From Rhynchosporium graminicola (Eukaryota; Ascomycota; Leotiomycetes; Helotiales; Ploettnerulaceae), in the NCBI GenBank assembly GCA_900074885.1, contig FJUW01000007.1:2269051-2333050 (forward strand): a stretch of DNA of 64,000 bases, written 5' to 3'. A program made the translations under genes and the position numbers. Shown here piece after piece: positions 50,438 to 64,000 of the stretch; the stretch's first letter is position 1; each line of letters begins with the position of its first letter. Under the pieces are notes generated by a model. The model made no database searches and was not told where the DNA came from. It saw only the letters and a list, made by a program, of their open reading frames with translations.

Positions 50438-50677
50438 TCATGGAGCGCAAAGAAGAAGCAAGGCATTCATATTGGTTAGATACCAGGAGTAGGGGAATAA
50501 TGCTGTAAAATGAGATATGTTCATTGATGAACACAGATTTAGGAAACTAGATATGTGTTTCACAGCACAGGAATTAAGCCAAGAAAAAACAGAACTTTGC
50601 ATTTTGACATTCACTCTTGTTTTGTCCCCATCATCGATCTATGAAAAGCAGGCCTCTACAAACGCACGTCCACACAT

Positions 50678-52323
<1,646 letters not shown>

Positions 52324-53746
52324 GGTGACAAGTAAATTCTTCCTATCAGTCCTGCGTTATGCTATGTTGGTTTGTTCCGGGTAAATGAAATTTATACTTG
52401 GCGCTTGACTTAGACTGGGAAGTAGCAAAACAGAACTCAATATGAAAAGAGAGAATGCAAGAGGGGGAGTGGAAAAGTAGAAACGAGGGATGGAAGCTAC
52501 ATATATAGGTAGATATATAGGTGTCCCGTCAATGCTTTCACATTAGTGGGATGTCGTTTCCATGTCCTGTCGTGTCCTGTATCCGTCCGTCGTGTAGTAT
52601 GGATCTGGCATGTAGCAACATTCACCTTTGACGAATAATACCAACGTAACCTACATCCCAATATTCCGGTACGGATCGGTGCCGTACCTCCCAGAAAAAC
52701 GTAATTGAATCTGTAAAACCCACGGTCAGGCTGTCCACAGTGCTCAAATCCATACCTAAGCCTCGTGAATCCAATAATTATCCAGGACTTCTATTGTTCC
52801 TGCTGGGCTGTATACGCCGGACCGCATAGACCGGATCAATGATCATGCCTCCTTGAGGCGTTTTTGAGATATTCCGATCCCTCAATTGCCCCGCTACTCT
52901 CAAGGTGCAGGTGCAGGCGCATTGAGTTGTGCAGATGAGGTGCTTGAGCTTGGATGAAGGGGATGGCGGGGTTGATGGTTGATGGTCGAACGGGGGAGAC
53001 GAGAAGTTGGAGCGAGGTTTGTTTTATCCGGATCACGGCCCTGCGAGCCTATGGAGCCGCCGCGGCCGGGAGTACTTATACATCTCGGGGATCAAGGAGG
53101 TTGTCGTTGCCTTTGTCCTGGAATCTGATACTTGTGGAGATCTCACGTGGAGTGGTGTCTTGGTCGTGAGTTGGACTGACTATGGAGGGGTAGAGGGGTT
53201 AGAGGGGTGGTGGGGTGGTGAGAGTGTTTGGCATTGGTATTTCTAGTTGTTGGTCGCTGGCTGCTGGCTGCTGGCTGTATGATATATGGGCTCGCGATGC
53301 AATGGATTTCACCTAGGCAATTTGTGAGGAAAGTTCTTGCTTTAATTTTGATGGTACATCTTCTCCCTAAAGTACAACGCCTTGCAATGCCGCAGCTCAT
53401 TCATTATAGCCATGTTGTCCTTCCTTTCATCATTATTCGTGCCGTTTTCAAAGATCATAATAATCGCTTGCGTAGAGGTGTACCACACTCCAGAAGTCGT
53501 TCAGAGTTTCGCCCTTGAGAACATGCGACGACGCTTACTTGATAATCAAAGAGCCTCGCAAGTCTTGACCTCGCAAGTCTTGACGACTCTTAGGGCACTG
53601 AAAAAGCTCTCCAGAGTGTGTAGTGTTGTATAGTGTAAAATCCCACGTCGTGTCCCTGGCCCTGTCCTAGGCATCTCTCAACCCATTCACAATTCAAATC
53701 CCCCCAAACATCGATCCTATAACTCCTAGCTCGGGTGCAAGAGCGT
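52324..53746. other. Intergenic interval (about 1.4 kb)
   Basis: It contains the beta-glucosidase promoter on its left and the 3' flank of the GFA-like gene on its right. Frames of 66-96 codons on both strands show no family motif. At 53560-53585 the 14-mer CTCGCAAGTCTTGA is repeated directly. Confidence 0.55.
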
Positions 53747-54525
53747 TCATTGCTCCATCATGTCAACTTCATTTACCTCACCCAACTTCCTCTTCGCAGG
53801 ACTCTTTGAACCATCTCCTCCATCCCTCTCCTCACTCCACTCCACAATCTCCCATTCCACCCTAAACCTCCCATTGTGACTCCTCCTCTCGCCCCAACTC
53901 GTCTTCACATTCCCCAACCTGCTGCCTCTAAGCATATTCTCAAACCACGGCAAACCCTCTCCAGCCCCATCCGCCTTCACCAATTCCGCACTCTCCCCAA
54001 TCATCGTCCTCTCACCAACAGCATCCTCGACAGCCTCTTTCGGCAGAACACCCAGATCCTCCAAATCTCTCAAATCCTTACCAGCCAGGCTTCCAAGCGT
54101 CAAAGATATGTACTGCGCATCTGCAGGTGGCTCCTCGCTCCAGAAAGATAGTGGTGTGCCGCAGAAACCGCAGAAATGGCGTTTACTGCTCTGTTCGCTG
54201 GGAGAGGTATATGTGCGTCGGATAGAGGAGTGTGATTCATCATCCATGAAAGCGTAGGTTGTCGATTCGTACCAGGAGATGGGGATGCGCAGCCATGCGG
54301 AGAGAGGGGTGGCTTGGAATCGTCCTGGAGATGGTCAGTGTGTTCTTGTAGAGTACATTATAATTCCTAGAATGGAGGAATTGAGGAAAGGTGAAGAGAC
54401 GTACGATGGCCATGACCACTGTCAAAAACTACCTGTGGCTTCTCTGTTGCGTGCTCTGGGATACGGATTATGTATCGATTTCGGCCGCAGGAGCAACCTC
54501 CAGTCAGGGAATGGTCGTGATCCAT
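53747..54525 (-). CDS. GFA/DUF636-fold zinc protein
   Basis: The fold is that of glutathione-dependent formaldehyde-activating enzymes and CENP-V, small zinc-binding proteins. Exons are 54525-54405 and 54324-53747 with an 80 nt intron (phase CAT C|GA), giving 232 aa. The N-terminal zinc motif GGCSCGRNRY and the C-terminal HFCGFCGTPLSFW are present. The middle CxxC of the classic enzyme is absent: the equivalent stretch reads VVFDSGHGHRRF. The catalytic zinc site is therefore incomplete, and formaldehyde activation should not be assumed. An upstream in-frame ATG at 54594 would add a hydrophobic leader; I preferred 54525 because it starts just before the domain. Confidence 0.82.
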
Positions 54526-55185
54526 TGTGTTCGGAGTTGCCGCAGATATAGTTCTCGAACAGAATGTAGTTGTTAAGAAAGCAAGAAGAAGCAATGCTTG
54601 ATCTCGGGACTGGAATCCTATCTGCGATTAAAGTAGTTGGAAAAGTTGAAGAATCTGGGGTTGATCTTTATCTTTGACGTAGCCTGCGTCAATTGGCGGG
54701 GGAAGGAGCTTGTGGCCTGACTCCAATGAAACTTCTAGAATTGACTCACAAGTTCTTTCTCACCATCATCATCACTGAATACCATGATCCAGATAATTCC
54801 GAAAATCCCGAATTATGACTCAAAGTTGAAGGACTGATTGATATGTGCTATCGATTCAACTCATGTTTCTCTATTGTCGACAAATTTAATATCATATTGA
54901 AGATGATGAAGCAGCAAGAAAGTTACAGCCACCACTGCTCCATCAAGAATGTCACGCCTCAGAAATCCAACATCTACCAGTACCATCATGTAAGTCTCTC
55001 GCCTGGTGGATCGGCCTATACAGCTTTCAGTGGTTCTTCTTCGTCTCTGTATAATCGTACATTCAGTACGAATCTCCATACTCCGGCAAACCCTCATCCA
55101 TAGCCCTGAGCTAAAAGGCTCGTCAGCAATCACTCCAAACAGATGCTCTCATACGTCTCGGGGTTGTCGTACCTCTCGTTCCTAT
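54526..55185. other. Intergenic interval (660 bp)
   Basis: This is promoter of the GFA-like gene and 3' flank of the next coiled-coil gene. Two overlapping frames of 86-90 codons on opposite strands (about 54843-55133) have no recognisable features. Confidence 0.5.
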
Positions 55186-57126
55186 TCACATATCTAGCAG
55201 ATCCTTTACATCCTCATTCAAGAGGGATATCAAATTCACGTGCAGCTTCTGATTAAGATCCTCCAGCTTCTTAAGCTTCGAGTCAACATTCCAACAGCCC
55301 TCGAACTGCATTGAGTCTGAGGCTCTTGCCTCGTTCCATACAGCTTGCAAGCTGACAATGACCTGTTTCCTCTCTGCCCACTCAGATGACAGAGTCAACT
55401 GAGAGAACTCTGCTACACAACCCTTGACATTGTCAAATTGAGTAAATAGGTCTAGCATCATGCTAATATGATGTTAGTATCATATTGCCTGTTCAATGCT
55501 TGATCGTGGGTCAAGTATGGGGCTTCGCCGCTTCGATTTCTGAAGAAGAAAAAAAAAGAAAAAAAACTTATGTTATAATTGTGTCACATACCGATACTTC
55601 GGCATCTCATCATAACTCAGCGACATCAAGATCGGATATCCATAACACTCCAGGAAGAGCTCGCCAGCTCCTTCTTCAGAAAGAAATCCAGCCTGAAAAA
55701 GTGCTGCATCAGCTATGATGTTCTTTCTATAAGCGACCTCACCGACGGTGTTGTCTAGGAGAGCTTGATTTCGTCCATACAGGAGGTAGGCCATTCGAAC
55801 CGATACTCCTAACTTCGTCAAAGGCTCAATCAACTTTCTATCATCCTCAAGCTCGTAAATTCGGTCTTTAAGGACTTGAATCTCTGCGTTGAGGTCATGA
55901 GACTCCACGTGGGAGGTTTGATGGCTGATCATGGCCGGACGGTGTTGCTGAGCTAGGATGTGGGCCTCAAGAATTCTGTTATCCTCTACCATCGCCTGCT
56001 GGCTGCCTTTGAGATTCAAGAGTTCTGAGAGGGAAGCTTGATGGGTACTCTTGGGAGCTGACACACCAGCTTTCACGGCTTCGTTCTTCTCGATTGCCGC
56101 TGGCTTACTGTCCTGTAGAGCTTGAATATCTGCGAGCGAACCAAGATGCTCACCATTCAACAAACAGATTTGTGTTTTCAATACTTCATTCTCTTTGATC
56201 ATGGTCGTCTGGCTGTACCGAAGGCTTTGAATGACCAAGTCCGAAGCAGCTTTGTCATCTTCCAACGCTTGAATTCGTTCCTTCAAGGATATGGTTAGCG
56301 CCATCATGCTCTTGTGATTGGCCTCATCCTTAAAAGTCAGGTGCTCAGTATCCATGAGAAAATCTCGTAAAGTGTTCTGGACCTTTCTCTGCAGATCGTC
56401 GCTTCGTGCTGCCTCAGAAGTTACTTTCCTGTTAGCATCCTCCAGGAGATCGTTTCCATCTGACAGCACCTCCATTCGTGAAAGGTAGGCTGCATCTTTC
56501 TGGAGGAGAGTGGCAATCTCTTCCTTCGCCTTGACCTGGGAGCGCTGCAAGATCTCAATTTCTACCTTCCGGGCTCCAACTTCATCTGTCAGCTGCTGAA
56601 CTACCCGATGCTTCTCTGTAATGTTGCCAAGCTCAAGAATGAACATCCGCTCTACTCCTTTCAGGTGTCCAATCTCCGCAGTGAGAATCTTTACTTTGTC
56701 TTCGAGGCGCTGAATGTTGCCGTTGTTCTCATCCATTAGCTTCTTTAGATCTCCTCGCTGTGTCTCATCTTTCTTTTTATTCAAAATGTTGAGCTCTTCA
56801 ATCTCGAAGTCGATTCGACGCTTATCCTCAAGAATCTTGGCGTAATCTTCCATCAGTGACTTGAAGCGACCGAGATCTACTGCCTTATCTTTTCCGTTCT
56901 GCTGGTACAAATCATCGTTGACTTGAGCCAAATTGTTGCGGTCACGTAGTGCAGCCTCCTTCACAGAAATCTCCTTGGCGATCTCCCCTCCCAGACCAGC
57001 TAACTGGTTGTCGAACTTCGTGAGCATGTGCTTAAAATCCTTGATTCTCTGCTGGCTTCCGTCTACTATGCCCACGACTATGGCCTTATGAGCATTTGCA
57101 TCGTCATCTGCGCCTGGTTTGGACAT
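55186..57126 (-). CDS. Unrecognised coiled-coil protein, family member B
   Basis: I do not recognise a named family. Exons are 57126-55592 and 55462-55186. The 129 nt intron starts GTATGTGA, carries a perfect TACTAAC branch site near its end, and joins in frame (CG|C), giving 603 aa. Residues about 1-425 are nearly all heptad-like coiled coil rich in E, K, L and Q. From about 430 comes a globular segment EPLTKLGVSVRMAYLLYGR, then IIADAALFQAGFLSEE and ELFLECYG, which match the relic at 31139 and the gene at 62378. A helical tail of about 100 residues follows. The start is the ATG of MSKPGADDDAN; the frame is open further upstream to 57414, but that part has no coiled-coil character. No signal peptide or membrane span. 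Role unknown. Confidence 0.75.
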
Positions 57127-59235
57127 TGCTATCATGGGTATTAGCAGGGAATTCACCTTTGGTAATATCGGCTCTTGAAGGCGAGGGCGAGTGCATTGGA
57201 GGAAGAAGCTTGTTTCCAAAACAGGTGGCTTCAAGTGTGCAATGATCTTCTCGATCCTTACGTAGGTATGATTCAATGTTTGTAAGTTCCTATATTGCTT
57301 ACCTGCGGTGGTATGGGATGTCACTTCCAGGAAGGTTGTGCAAACAATGCAGGAGAGCTTAGTCGTTGATGATAGGAGTGTGAGCAAGCTTTGGAAAGGG
57401 ATGCAAAATGTCAAGTGACAGGAGGTCCCGGCCCGTTGCTCACAACAAAGACGAAAGGTGGGTCAACCAGCGTGTATCGCACTTTAGAGGCGGACGTTCA
57501 CCCAGCAGTTTATGTCCTCGCTTCTACAAGATTCTCAGGCGTTCCTTATCTACAACGCTGGTCTAATTTTCCTGAGCCATACTCGGTCTTTCGTTGGCCT
57601 CATCGTGCAGTCTCGCGGATGCGATTACATGACCGACAACAGGTTGTAGCTTTGGCTAGGGAGCACCAAACAAGTCATCCGAGTCCCAGTACCATGACTA
57701 TCGCATAGACACTATAAAATTTACATGATTGGTTACCTAAATTCCTTTCTAAATCTTTTCATAAGGTGATGCCACTATGTTCAATCTTCCTAATCCAAAG
57801 CATAACTTTTGCCGCTTGGATGGTTGTTAATCATGTTACTCTGTAAACACCTCTTTCTAAAATCTAAAATGTGCTTCATAATCTTTGGATAGTACAGGCT
57901 GTTCCTCTGTTCGTTTTCGCCTTCAAGTGGTATGTAGGAAAGCTTCTTCCACCTGGAAAGCCCCTTCACTTTGATATTTTTCCTTAATGGTGACCCGTAC
58001 GAATCCCATGGAGAAATGTCATCTCAATAACAGAGAGCTTTGAGTGAACGTCTTTGCTTCAAGAGAACAGCTAAAGAGGCCTCTTTTGGGCTTGTTTCAT
58101 GTTTTCCGCTCCACCAGTCTGATATCTTCGTAGCATTCCGATGCCCCAATACGTGCATTGAGTTAATTCCGTACTGGGTAATTTAGTAGTATCTCGAGAC
58201 AGTTCTCCCGTTGCGAACCCTTCAATAACAAGTGAATTCAGGCATTCTCAGTTCCTTATCAAATCACTCAAATTTTCTCTCCAGAATTCAACGCAAGATT
58301 CCTCCTCTATAGCACTTTCATCACCAAACGATTCCCCGCCATCCCGCAAGATCTTGCGTTCTCGAACTCGGAACTGCTCTTTCAGTTTCCTGAAACATAC
58401 ATGACTTTCGAAAACCCGAATTATAGATTGATGAGATGATTTGATTATTTGTGCTGTGATTCAATTCCAAAGGAACTGAAATCCTTGCTTTCTCTATAGA
58501 TCTGTCCTGCCCGCACGTTGTTGGCGGCTAGGATTTGCTTTACGCTTCGCGTGCCAATTAATTCCCTTTACTTCAAGCCAGTCGGCATGCCTCCTAATCC
58601 GAGATCGTCAGTGTCTTAGTCTTGAAATTGAACTTGGTAAATTCGACGCAGACTTCGATTGCACCAGTCATCGAAGTTGGCTCATTTCGTATCCTGCAAA
58701 GGTCGTCAAGCCTCTCAGGTTCTCCCAAGTTGACCGTTTTTTAACACTTCTTATAAAACCCAAAATAAAAGCTTTACTCGTCACTTTAAATGCGAATGCA
58801 TGAGCGGCTTGTATGTTCAAATTCAGAGGTAAGCTTGCCATTGCAATGATGTTGATCACGGCTTGGCGTATTTGGCGAACCCCTTTTCCGAACCCGCAGT
58901 AAGTCAATAAAGGACCTCCCAAATCACGAATATCCTTACATTAATACCTGAATATCAATACAAAAAGCCCCAATTCCATCCAACGCACAAAAACAAACCC
59001 CAGAGCTCCATAACAACCATTTCCATTCATCCATACTGTCCCATCATTGCTTAATTTCAAATACCTAGGTGCTGTCTCTGCATTGAAAATTGCCTTGGTT
59101 TTTTTTTGGTTATTTGCCTTCGTTTTCTAATCCCTACTTTAGACATTTCGCAGCGAGTCCATTAGTCACATTTGGTTTGAAGCGATTTCTGCCCGTTCCA
59201 GGCTTGTCGCATGACTATTCGTCGAGAGTGACAAG
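57127..59235. other. Intergenic interval (about 2.1 kb)
   Basis: No supported gene. It lies between two same-strand family members. Short frames (57391-57708 plus, 58668-58922 minus, 59090-59374 plus) lack motifs, and the last overlaps the terminal exon of the next gene in antisense. Confidence 0.5.
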
Positions 59236-61869
59236 TTATTCAGCTGCGGATTCGGTTTCCAGGTTTCTCTTCCGCCAAGTTCGCTCAGCTCCAGGATATC
59301 GCTTCACTGTGACCTTGGGTTTCTTGTTCTCCTTCTCCTTAGCCATGTTAGCTGACATTGAATACCTTACATGACTCCGGAAGCATTTCTTACCATGAAT
59401 TCTTCATACTTCTTAACACTGTTCTCTCCATCAAACATGAGAATCTCATCCGTCAACCACTCCAATTGGTTGATCAGAACCCAGTGATTGCTATTGGCCT
59501 CATACAATGCAGTCTTCCCATACACATACTTGTAGAATCTCTTAATCAACCGATCGCATAGATTCTCATGAGCGTTAAGCAGAAGACGCATGCCGTCAAC
59601 AGCCGGGAGATTCTTAGCGAAACGAATGGTAGCCTGGCAATTGAGTGTCTTCTGCAGCAACTCCGGTAGAGCCTCCCAATCCTCATGACTCTTGGCCTTG
59701 TAAACATCCTGGAAAGCTTGGTACGTGAAGTGGTCATCGGCATTTCGGGCTTCAGTCAAAAGAAGATTATCCAGATCTCCATTCGCTGCTCGAGCTGCCT
59801 TCAAACCCTCGCGGACAATGTTCTCATCTGGCTTCTCTCCAGCCAAAGCAGCGCGAGCCTCCTCGAGGAATTGAAGACGAACTGCCTGGCCGGCAAGGAA
59901 CATCGGACTCAGGACTTCGATGTACTTCTCCATATATTCTTCACGCTCACGAGCTTCGCGTATATACAACCTATAGCGCTCGCAATCGACTCGGTCGCAG
60001 TTATTGCTCTGCAAGTTGATCTTCGTACTAGTAATATGGGTACATGGTTTGGGATAGTCACCGCAGTGCTTCTCTTGGAGAGCTGAGATTTTAATGCGAG
60101 CCATCAAATTATCATCCACCTTGCGGAGCAACCTAGCCTCGAGCCTTGCTACCTTGTCTTGAATCTTTCGCATATCCTCTTCTGTGTAACATGGAATCAG
60201 TCTATGCTCCTCCGAAGAGGTTTCGGTAACGGGATATTGTGCTTGGCTAAGGATCTTCGAGGCATCGACGTGGGTGATCTTGGGTTGCTTACCCGTAACC
60301 TTGCTTGTCTTGAGGGCCTGGTTCTCATCTTGGAGAGCCTTTGAAGTAGCGTCGACATCTTTTGTAGCCGAACCGTTCATTTTGGCTGGGCCAAGCTTTG
60401 GAGGGTTTGTTTCATTTATGGATTTAGCCAGAGACTTCTTGGGGCCAGATCCTTGAGTGGCATCATTTGCGACGGGTGTACTGCTTGACGAGGACGCAGT
60501 CGGCTTAACTGTGGCGGCGTTCGCGGATTTCGTTTTCTTCTTGGCCTTCTTAGCCTTCTTTGAGATGGGCATCTTGTTTGATTGTGAATCCGAGGGCTGC
60601 ACCACAATTCCTTTGGCATTTACTTTCGTAGTTTCTCCAATTGGAGCGCCTGAGGAAGGAGTAGTCGTCGCAGACACTTGTTGGGCAGGAGCGCCAAAGC
60701 CAGGAATTAGTACTTGTCGCAGCCTCTCGCATCTGTCAAAAGCAGGAAATCTCGTCATCTCATCCCTGAAGATGGAATTGATTTCTACTGTGGGCCCCCC
60801 AGCGACACGATCAGATGCTTCCATAAGCACCAAGTCAATGACTTTGACCATACAATCTCTAAGCCCTTGGACATCGTCACGAAGATGTTGATTTCTGGCA
60901 ATGCAGGTAATGGGATCGAGTTTATCTGCTCCAGCAGTTTCGAAAATGGCGTCCAGAACTCTCATCAGGGCAACCACTCGATATCTGGTAATAGAGGCGT
61001 TGAGCTCCATAGTGTCGATTTTCTTTCGATCTTCCACATGCTTCTCCAGTGCCTTGTATCTACCCTGCAATTTCGCATGATCGGCTATCCATTTTTCCAG
61101 AGATTCCTTTCGATAGTCAATACACTACACAACTCGATCCTTGTAGACAGGAATGGACTGGTACCTTATACCACTTGTGTGGATGTTCTTTGTACTTCTC
61201 TGGCTGTTTGTCAACTTTGTCGGGATGGATGCCTTTTGAAATGCAATGGATGGCTCGGATTTCCGTTTGTAATTCGTCCAACTCTTTCATGTATCGCTCA
61301 TTTTTCGTAATAAGAGCAGTAACTTGCTTCCCCTGCTCATCGTCCCCACCCTGCACCTTCTTAGCCAGCTGACTATCCTTTTGTGCTTGCTTAGTTAGAT
61401 TTTCGACATCTTTCTCTAAACCCTTGATTTTCTTCTCGTATTTGTTGTCGACAACCTTGAGCTACAAAACACCACCAGATTAGTACGCGCCGTTTCAAAT
61501 TCATGATGATTCCATGATGTATGGTCAGAGAATCCAGAGAAGAATCAGAGTGTTCTCTATCTACTCATTCGATACAAGGCAAAGAAAGAGACACAGAGTA
61601 CATACCTCATCATTGGCCATCGTCTTCTGCTGACGGACGAGCGAAAGTTGATTGTTGGCGGTCTTTAAATCATGATATAGCTTTCTGATTTGTCCCTGCA
61701 GGCTCACCATCGAGTCTGGCTCGATCTTCTTCTCGGTCGCAGTAGAGCCCGCCATGTCTTTTGCACCTTGAATGTTGTCAGCGTGAGGAGGTTAGTAGAA
61801 ATTATACCTTGTAGTTTTACCTTGCGATAGCTTGCTCATGGAGCCCCCGGGATTATCTTGCGCCTCCAT
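59236..61869 (-). CDS. Unrecognised coiled-coil protein, family member C
   Basis: I infer five exons: 61869-61821, 61766-61606, 61461-61165, 61124-59394 and 59337-59236. The introns are 54, 144, 40 and 56 nt, all phases fit, and the product is 779 aa. The last exon adds a basic tail (KKPKVTVKRYPGAERTWRKR); its intron begins GTAAGA and has a GCTAAC branch site, so I prefer it to the unspliced stop at 59367-59369. Residues 1-170 or so are coiled coil. A low-complexity middle contains a lysine cluster (KKAKKAKKKTK, about residue 360) that could be a nuclear signal. A further coil leads to SPMFLAGQAVRLQFLEEAR (about residue 574), which corresponds to the family motif of members B and D. No known domain. 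Confidence 0.7.
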
Positions 61870-62377
61870 CTTGCTGCTTTGTTCTTTGTGGTTGGCACGC
61901 GGTTGCGAGTTGGCGGAGAAATCCAGAGACGATTGTTTACCTTCGACGTTGTGAGAAAACCTGGGCATGCAAGGTGGCCAACTAGTCCTTCTCGGGATCT
62001 CTTCGTCTAAAACAAGTGAGCGAACAGGTGAATCAGACTAGACAAGGCTTGATGTTTACCTGAGCCAAATGCACCTGATTTTTCTGGTATCCGCCTTCAA
62101 CTGCAGAGGAAAGGAGGCAGCTTATGAACAGTTGTGATTTATGACAAGTGTTTCATTTGCAGACTTACAGTGGCACTAGTACAGCCTCCCTTCCCAGATC
62201 CTCTCCTATTCTCCAGCTTGTGCAACGCAATTTCCGTCTACCTGTCCCTCTGATCTCTGGGATCTTAGGTCAGAACATAACCCAGATCCCTCACACAAAA
62301 CGCCAGGTACTGTGACATCATCCTGCTCACTGCGTGGAAAAGACCGAGTAGCTTATCAGGCTTTGAGAAGAGCTTCT
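61870..62377. other. Intergenic interval (about 0.5 kb)
   Basis: This should be the promoter of member C and the 3' flank of member D. A further upstream 5' exon of member C cannot be excluded. I see no other feature. Confidence 0.45.
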
Positions 62378-63760
62378 TTAGTAGCTATTTCTATACTGTG
62401 TTGACCAGCTATCCGAAACTGGTGAAGATAATGCCGAATTATAGTACTTGTGCTCCCCACAGTCAAAACACGAGCAATCATCTTCGTGACTAGCACTAGA
62501 CTGTTTTCTATATTAGCAAAGAAAATCTGAAACATCCTTTATTAGGCTTACCAAGTGGTCTGAATGTTTTCCTCTTTCGCTTTGCATATCTCCAATATCA
62601 GCAGCTTCCTTTTCCAACTCCGCTACACTCTCGCAAAACCTTGCAGCTCCTTCAAAGCGTCTTTTACCCACCTGGAATTTCGCAATCACTGTGTCGATTT
62701 CGCGTAGTGTAGAGTAAGCCTCGCGCATACTGTTGGTATTGTTGCTTCGCTTTGGGATCCTCAGGACTTGGTCTTTTAGGATCTTGAATTTCTCTTTATA
62801 CGCAACGTAAGAGTTGTAGCGTTTTGGACTTGTGCCATAGATATGAGCAAAGTGTCTCTCATCTCTTTCCTCGAACTTTGGGTAGGCTTCGAAGACAGCG
62901 TAATCAGCTTCGACATTGTCCGAATGCGCTGCTGTATTGCCGTGCCTTATAGTATATTTTATGGCACTGCCTTCCCCAAAAGCCTGCTTACAGACAGTAG
63001 CCATGTATCGTAGGCGAATTGCAGTCCCGATCGCTACGAGAGGCTTTGCGTTGTTTCGATCATCAATCAGCCTTGCAACCTCTTGCTCAAGATTTTTTAT
63101 CTGGTTGTTTTTATCATGCCCCCATGAAACAGTATCCAACTCTGCCTGATCCTTCTGCACAGTCATATCTGCCAATTTCAATTTGAGGGTTGCAAGTTCC
63201 GCCTTTGAAGCTATGAGTTCGGTCTCCTTGCTCTGAGACTCCTCGGAGTCTTGGGCGCATCTCAGAGCAATGATACGGACTACTTCCATATGCTGTTGGG
63301 CCTCAGACTTGTGCTTCTGAAGAGACTTTCGGAGAGCGTTATTGAGGGCCTTAAGCCAAGTGACTGTTGTTGTGCTTTCCATTGCCGTCTCTGAGGCTGA
63401 CTGGTTGTCCACCTTCAGTATCTCATTTGTAGATCTAATTTGTTTAATTTCCTGCATGCGAGCTTGAAGCTCCTTCTCGTACTTTGTAGTCAAGTCGAGA
63501 TGCTGTCTCTTCATGCCCTCGTCATGCTCCACATTCCATCTCCTTTCTCCGTCTGTTCGATCAAGATCATAGCACTGCCGGTGCAATTCTACCATCTCGC
63601 TATGTATCTGTGAGTGTAACCTCATACGCATGAAGACCTCTGGGGATGTGCCCTCAGCAGTTTGTAATAATAATACTCTCAGGGAATCAGCTCTCTTTGT
63701 GAGGCTCTCCCGGCGAGTCTCGTAAACCTTGTCATGGTCGATGGGAGGCATTGGATCCAA
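62378..63760 (-). CDS. Unrecognised coiled-coil protein, family member D
   Basis: The main exon is 63760-62552. A likely 51 nt intron (62551-62501, GTAAGC to AACAG) leads to a last exon 62500-62378, for 443 aa; without splicing the protein ends at 62513 with 415 aa. Residues about 10-230 are coiled coil. The globular part has KPLVAIGTAIRLRYMATVC (about 237), HGNTAAHSDNVEADYAVFEA and HFAHIYG, the same motif order as in the relic at 31139 and in member B. The spliced C-terminus contains CSCFDCGEH, which could bind metal, but this depends on the inferred intron. No signal peptide or membrane span. Function unknown. Confidence 0.72.
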
Positions 63761-64000
63761 GAGGCCTTGAGAATCTGGTATCTGGTATCTGAGTCGTAGA
63801 GTACGATCGGGAGGAATTCGTAGTCAAAACCGTGTTCGTTCCAACTTCAACTTTCTGTGACACTATTGACGCGCTTGAATTGGACTCACAAACGTAGTCT
63901 TTTGTCTTGGATCCGGGAATTTCTGTTTCGTTGCTGTGGATTATCGAGTGATTATTGGAAGCATTTTGTTATGCAAGAGATGGGGGTTTATTTGTCATTT
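63761..64000. other. Right edge, upstream of member D
   Basis: This is presumably promoter and 5' untranslated sequence of member D. No feature is supported before the window ends. Confidence 0.4.

Noticed and set aside
59090..59374. 94-codon plus-strand frame
   Set aside because: It is antisense to the last exon and intron of member C, has no motif, and the minus-strand splice model explains the region.

Overview
This window is from a filamentous ascomycete (Pezizomycotina, probably Leotiomycetes; the class is an inference). The genes carry short GT-AG introns, mostly 40-60 nt, and encode typical fungal proteins. The left half has the signature of repeat-induced point mutation (RIP).

Positions 1-31025 are one AT-rich block with no intact gene. 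It holds nested LTR retrotransposons. A degraded Ty1/Copia element (gag zinc knuckle, protease, integrase, RNase H, 3' LTR ending near 31025) is the host. Inside its integrase, at an AGTAC target duplication, sits a Ty3/Gypsy element (2565-25618). Inside that element, at an AATAA duplication, sits a second copy of the same family (3879-13363). All four LTRs are exactly 268 bp. A third, different Gypsy fragment (27019 to about 30014) interrupts the Copia reverse transcriptase, and a relic Gypsy LTR lies near 1.4-1.6 kb. Six single N characters mark contig joins. Five are flanked by near-identical overlaps (589-2471 bp), so about 7.5 kb of apparent duplication is an assembly artefact. After collapsing them the two Gypsy copies are 7777 and 7786 bp. 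Both carry an antisense, RIP-damaged reading frame between integrase and 3' LTR.

From about 31 kb base composition becomes normal. A coiled-coil gene relic with two C-to-T type stop codons (31139-32122) adjoins the RIP block. After a gene-free stretch come an NHX-type Na+/H+ exchanger, a GPH/MFS sucrose-type transporter, PBN1 (PIG-X), a SARAF-like protein, the H2B ubiquitin ligase BRE1, the Pol III factor BDP1, a GH1 beta-glucosidase and a GFA-fold protein. PBN1/SARAF and BRE1/BDP1 are divergent pairs.

From 55 to 64 kb three minus-strand genes encode coiled-coil proteins of no family I recognise. Together with the relic at 31 kb they share a C-terminal motif around P-L/M-x(3)-G-x(2)-h-R. This is a diverged, locally expanded and otherwise undescribed family, and it is the main candidate for new biology here together with the antisense retrotransposon frame. 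Multi-exon coordinates in the features give the outer limits; exon and intron positions are in the evidence.
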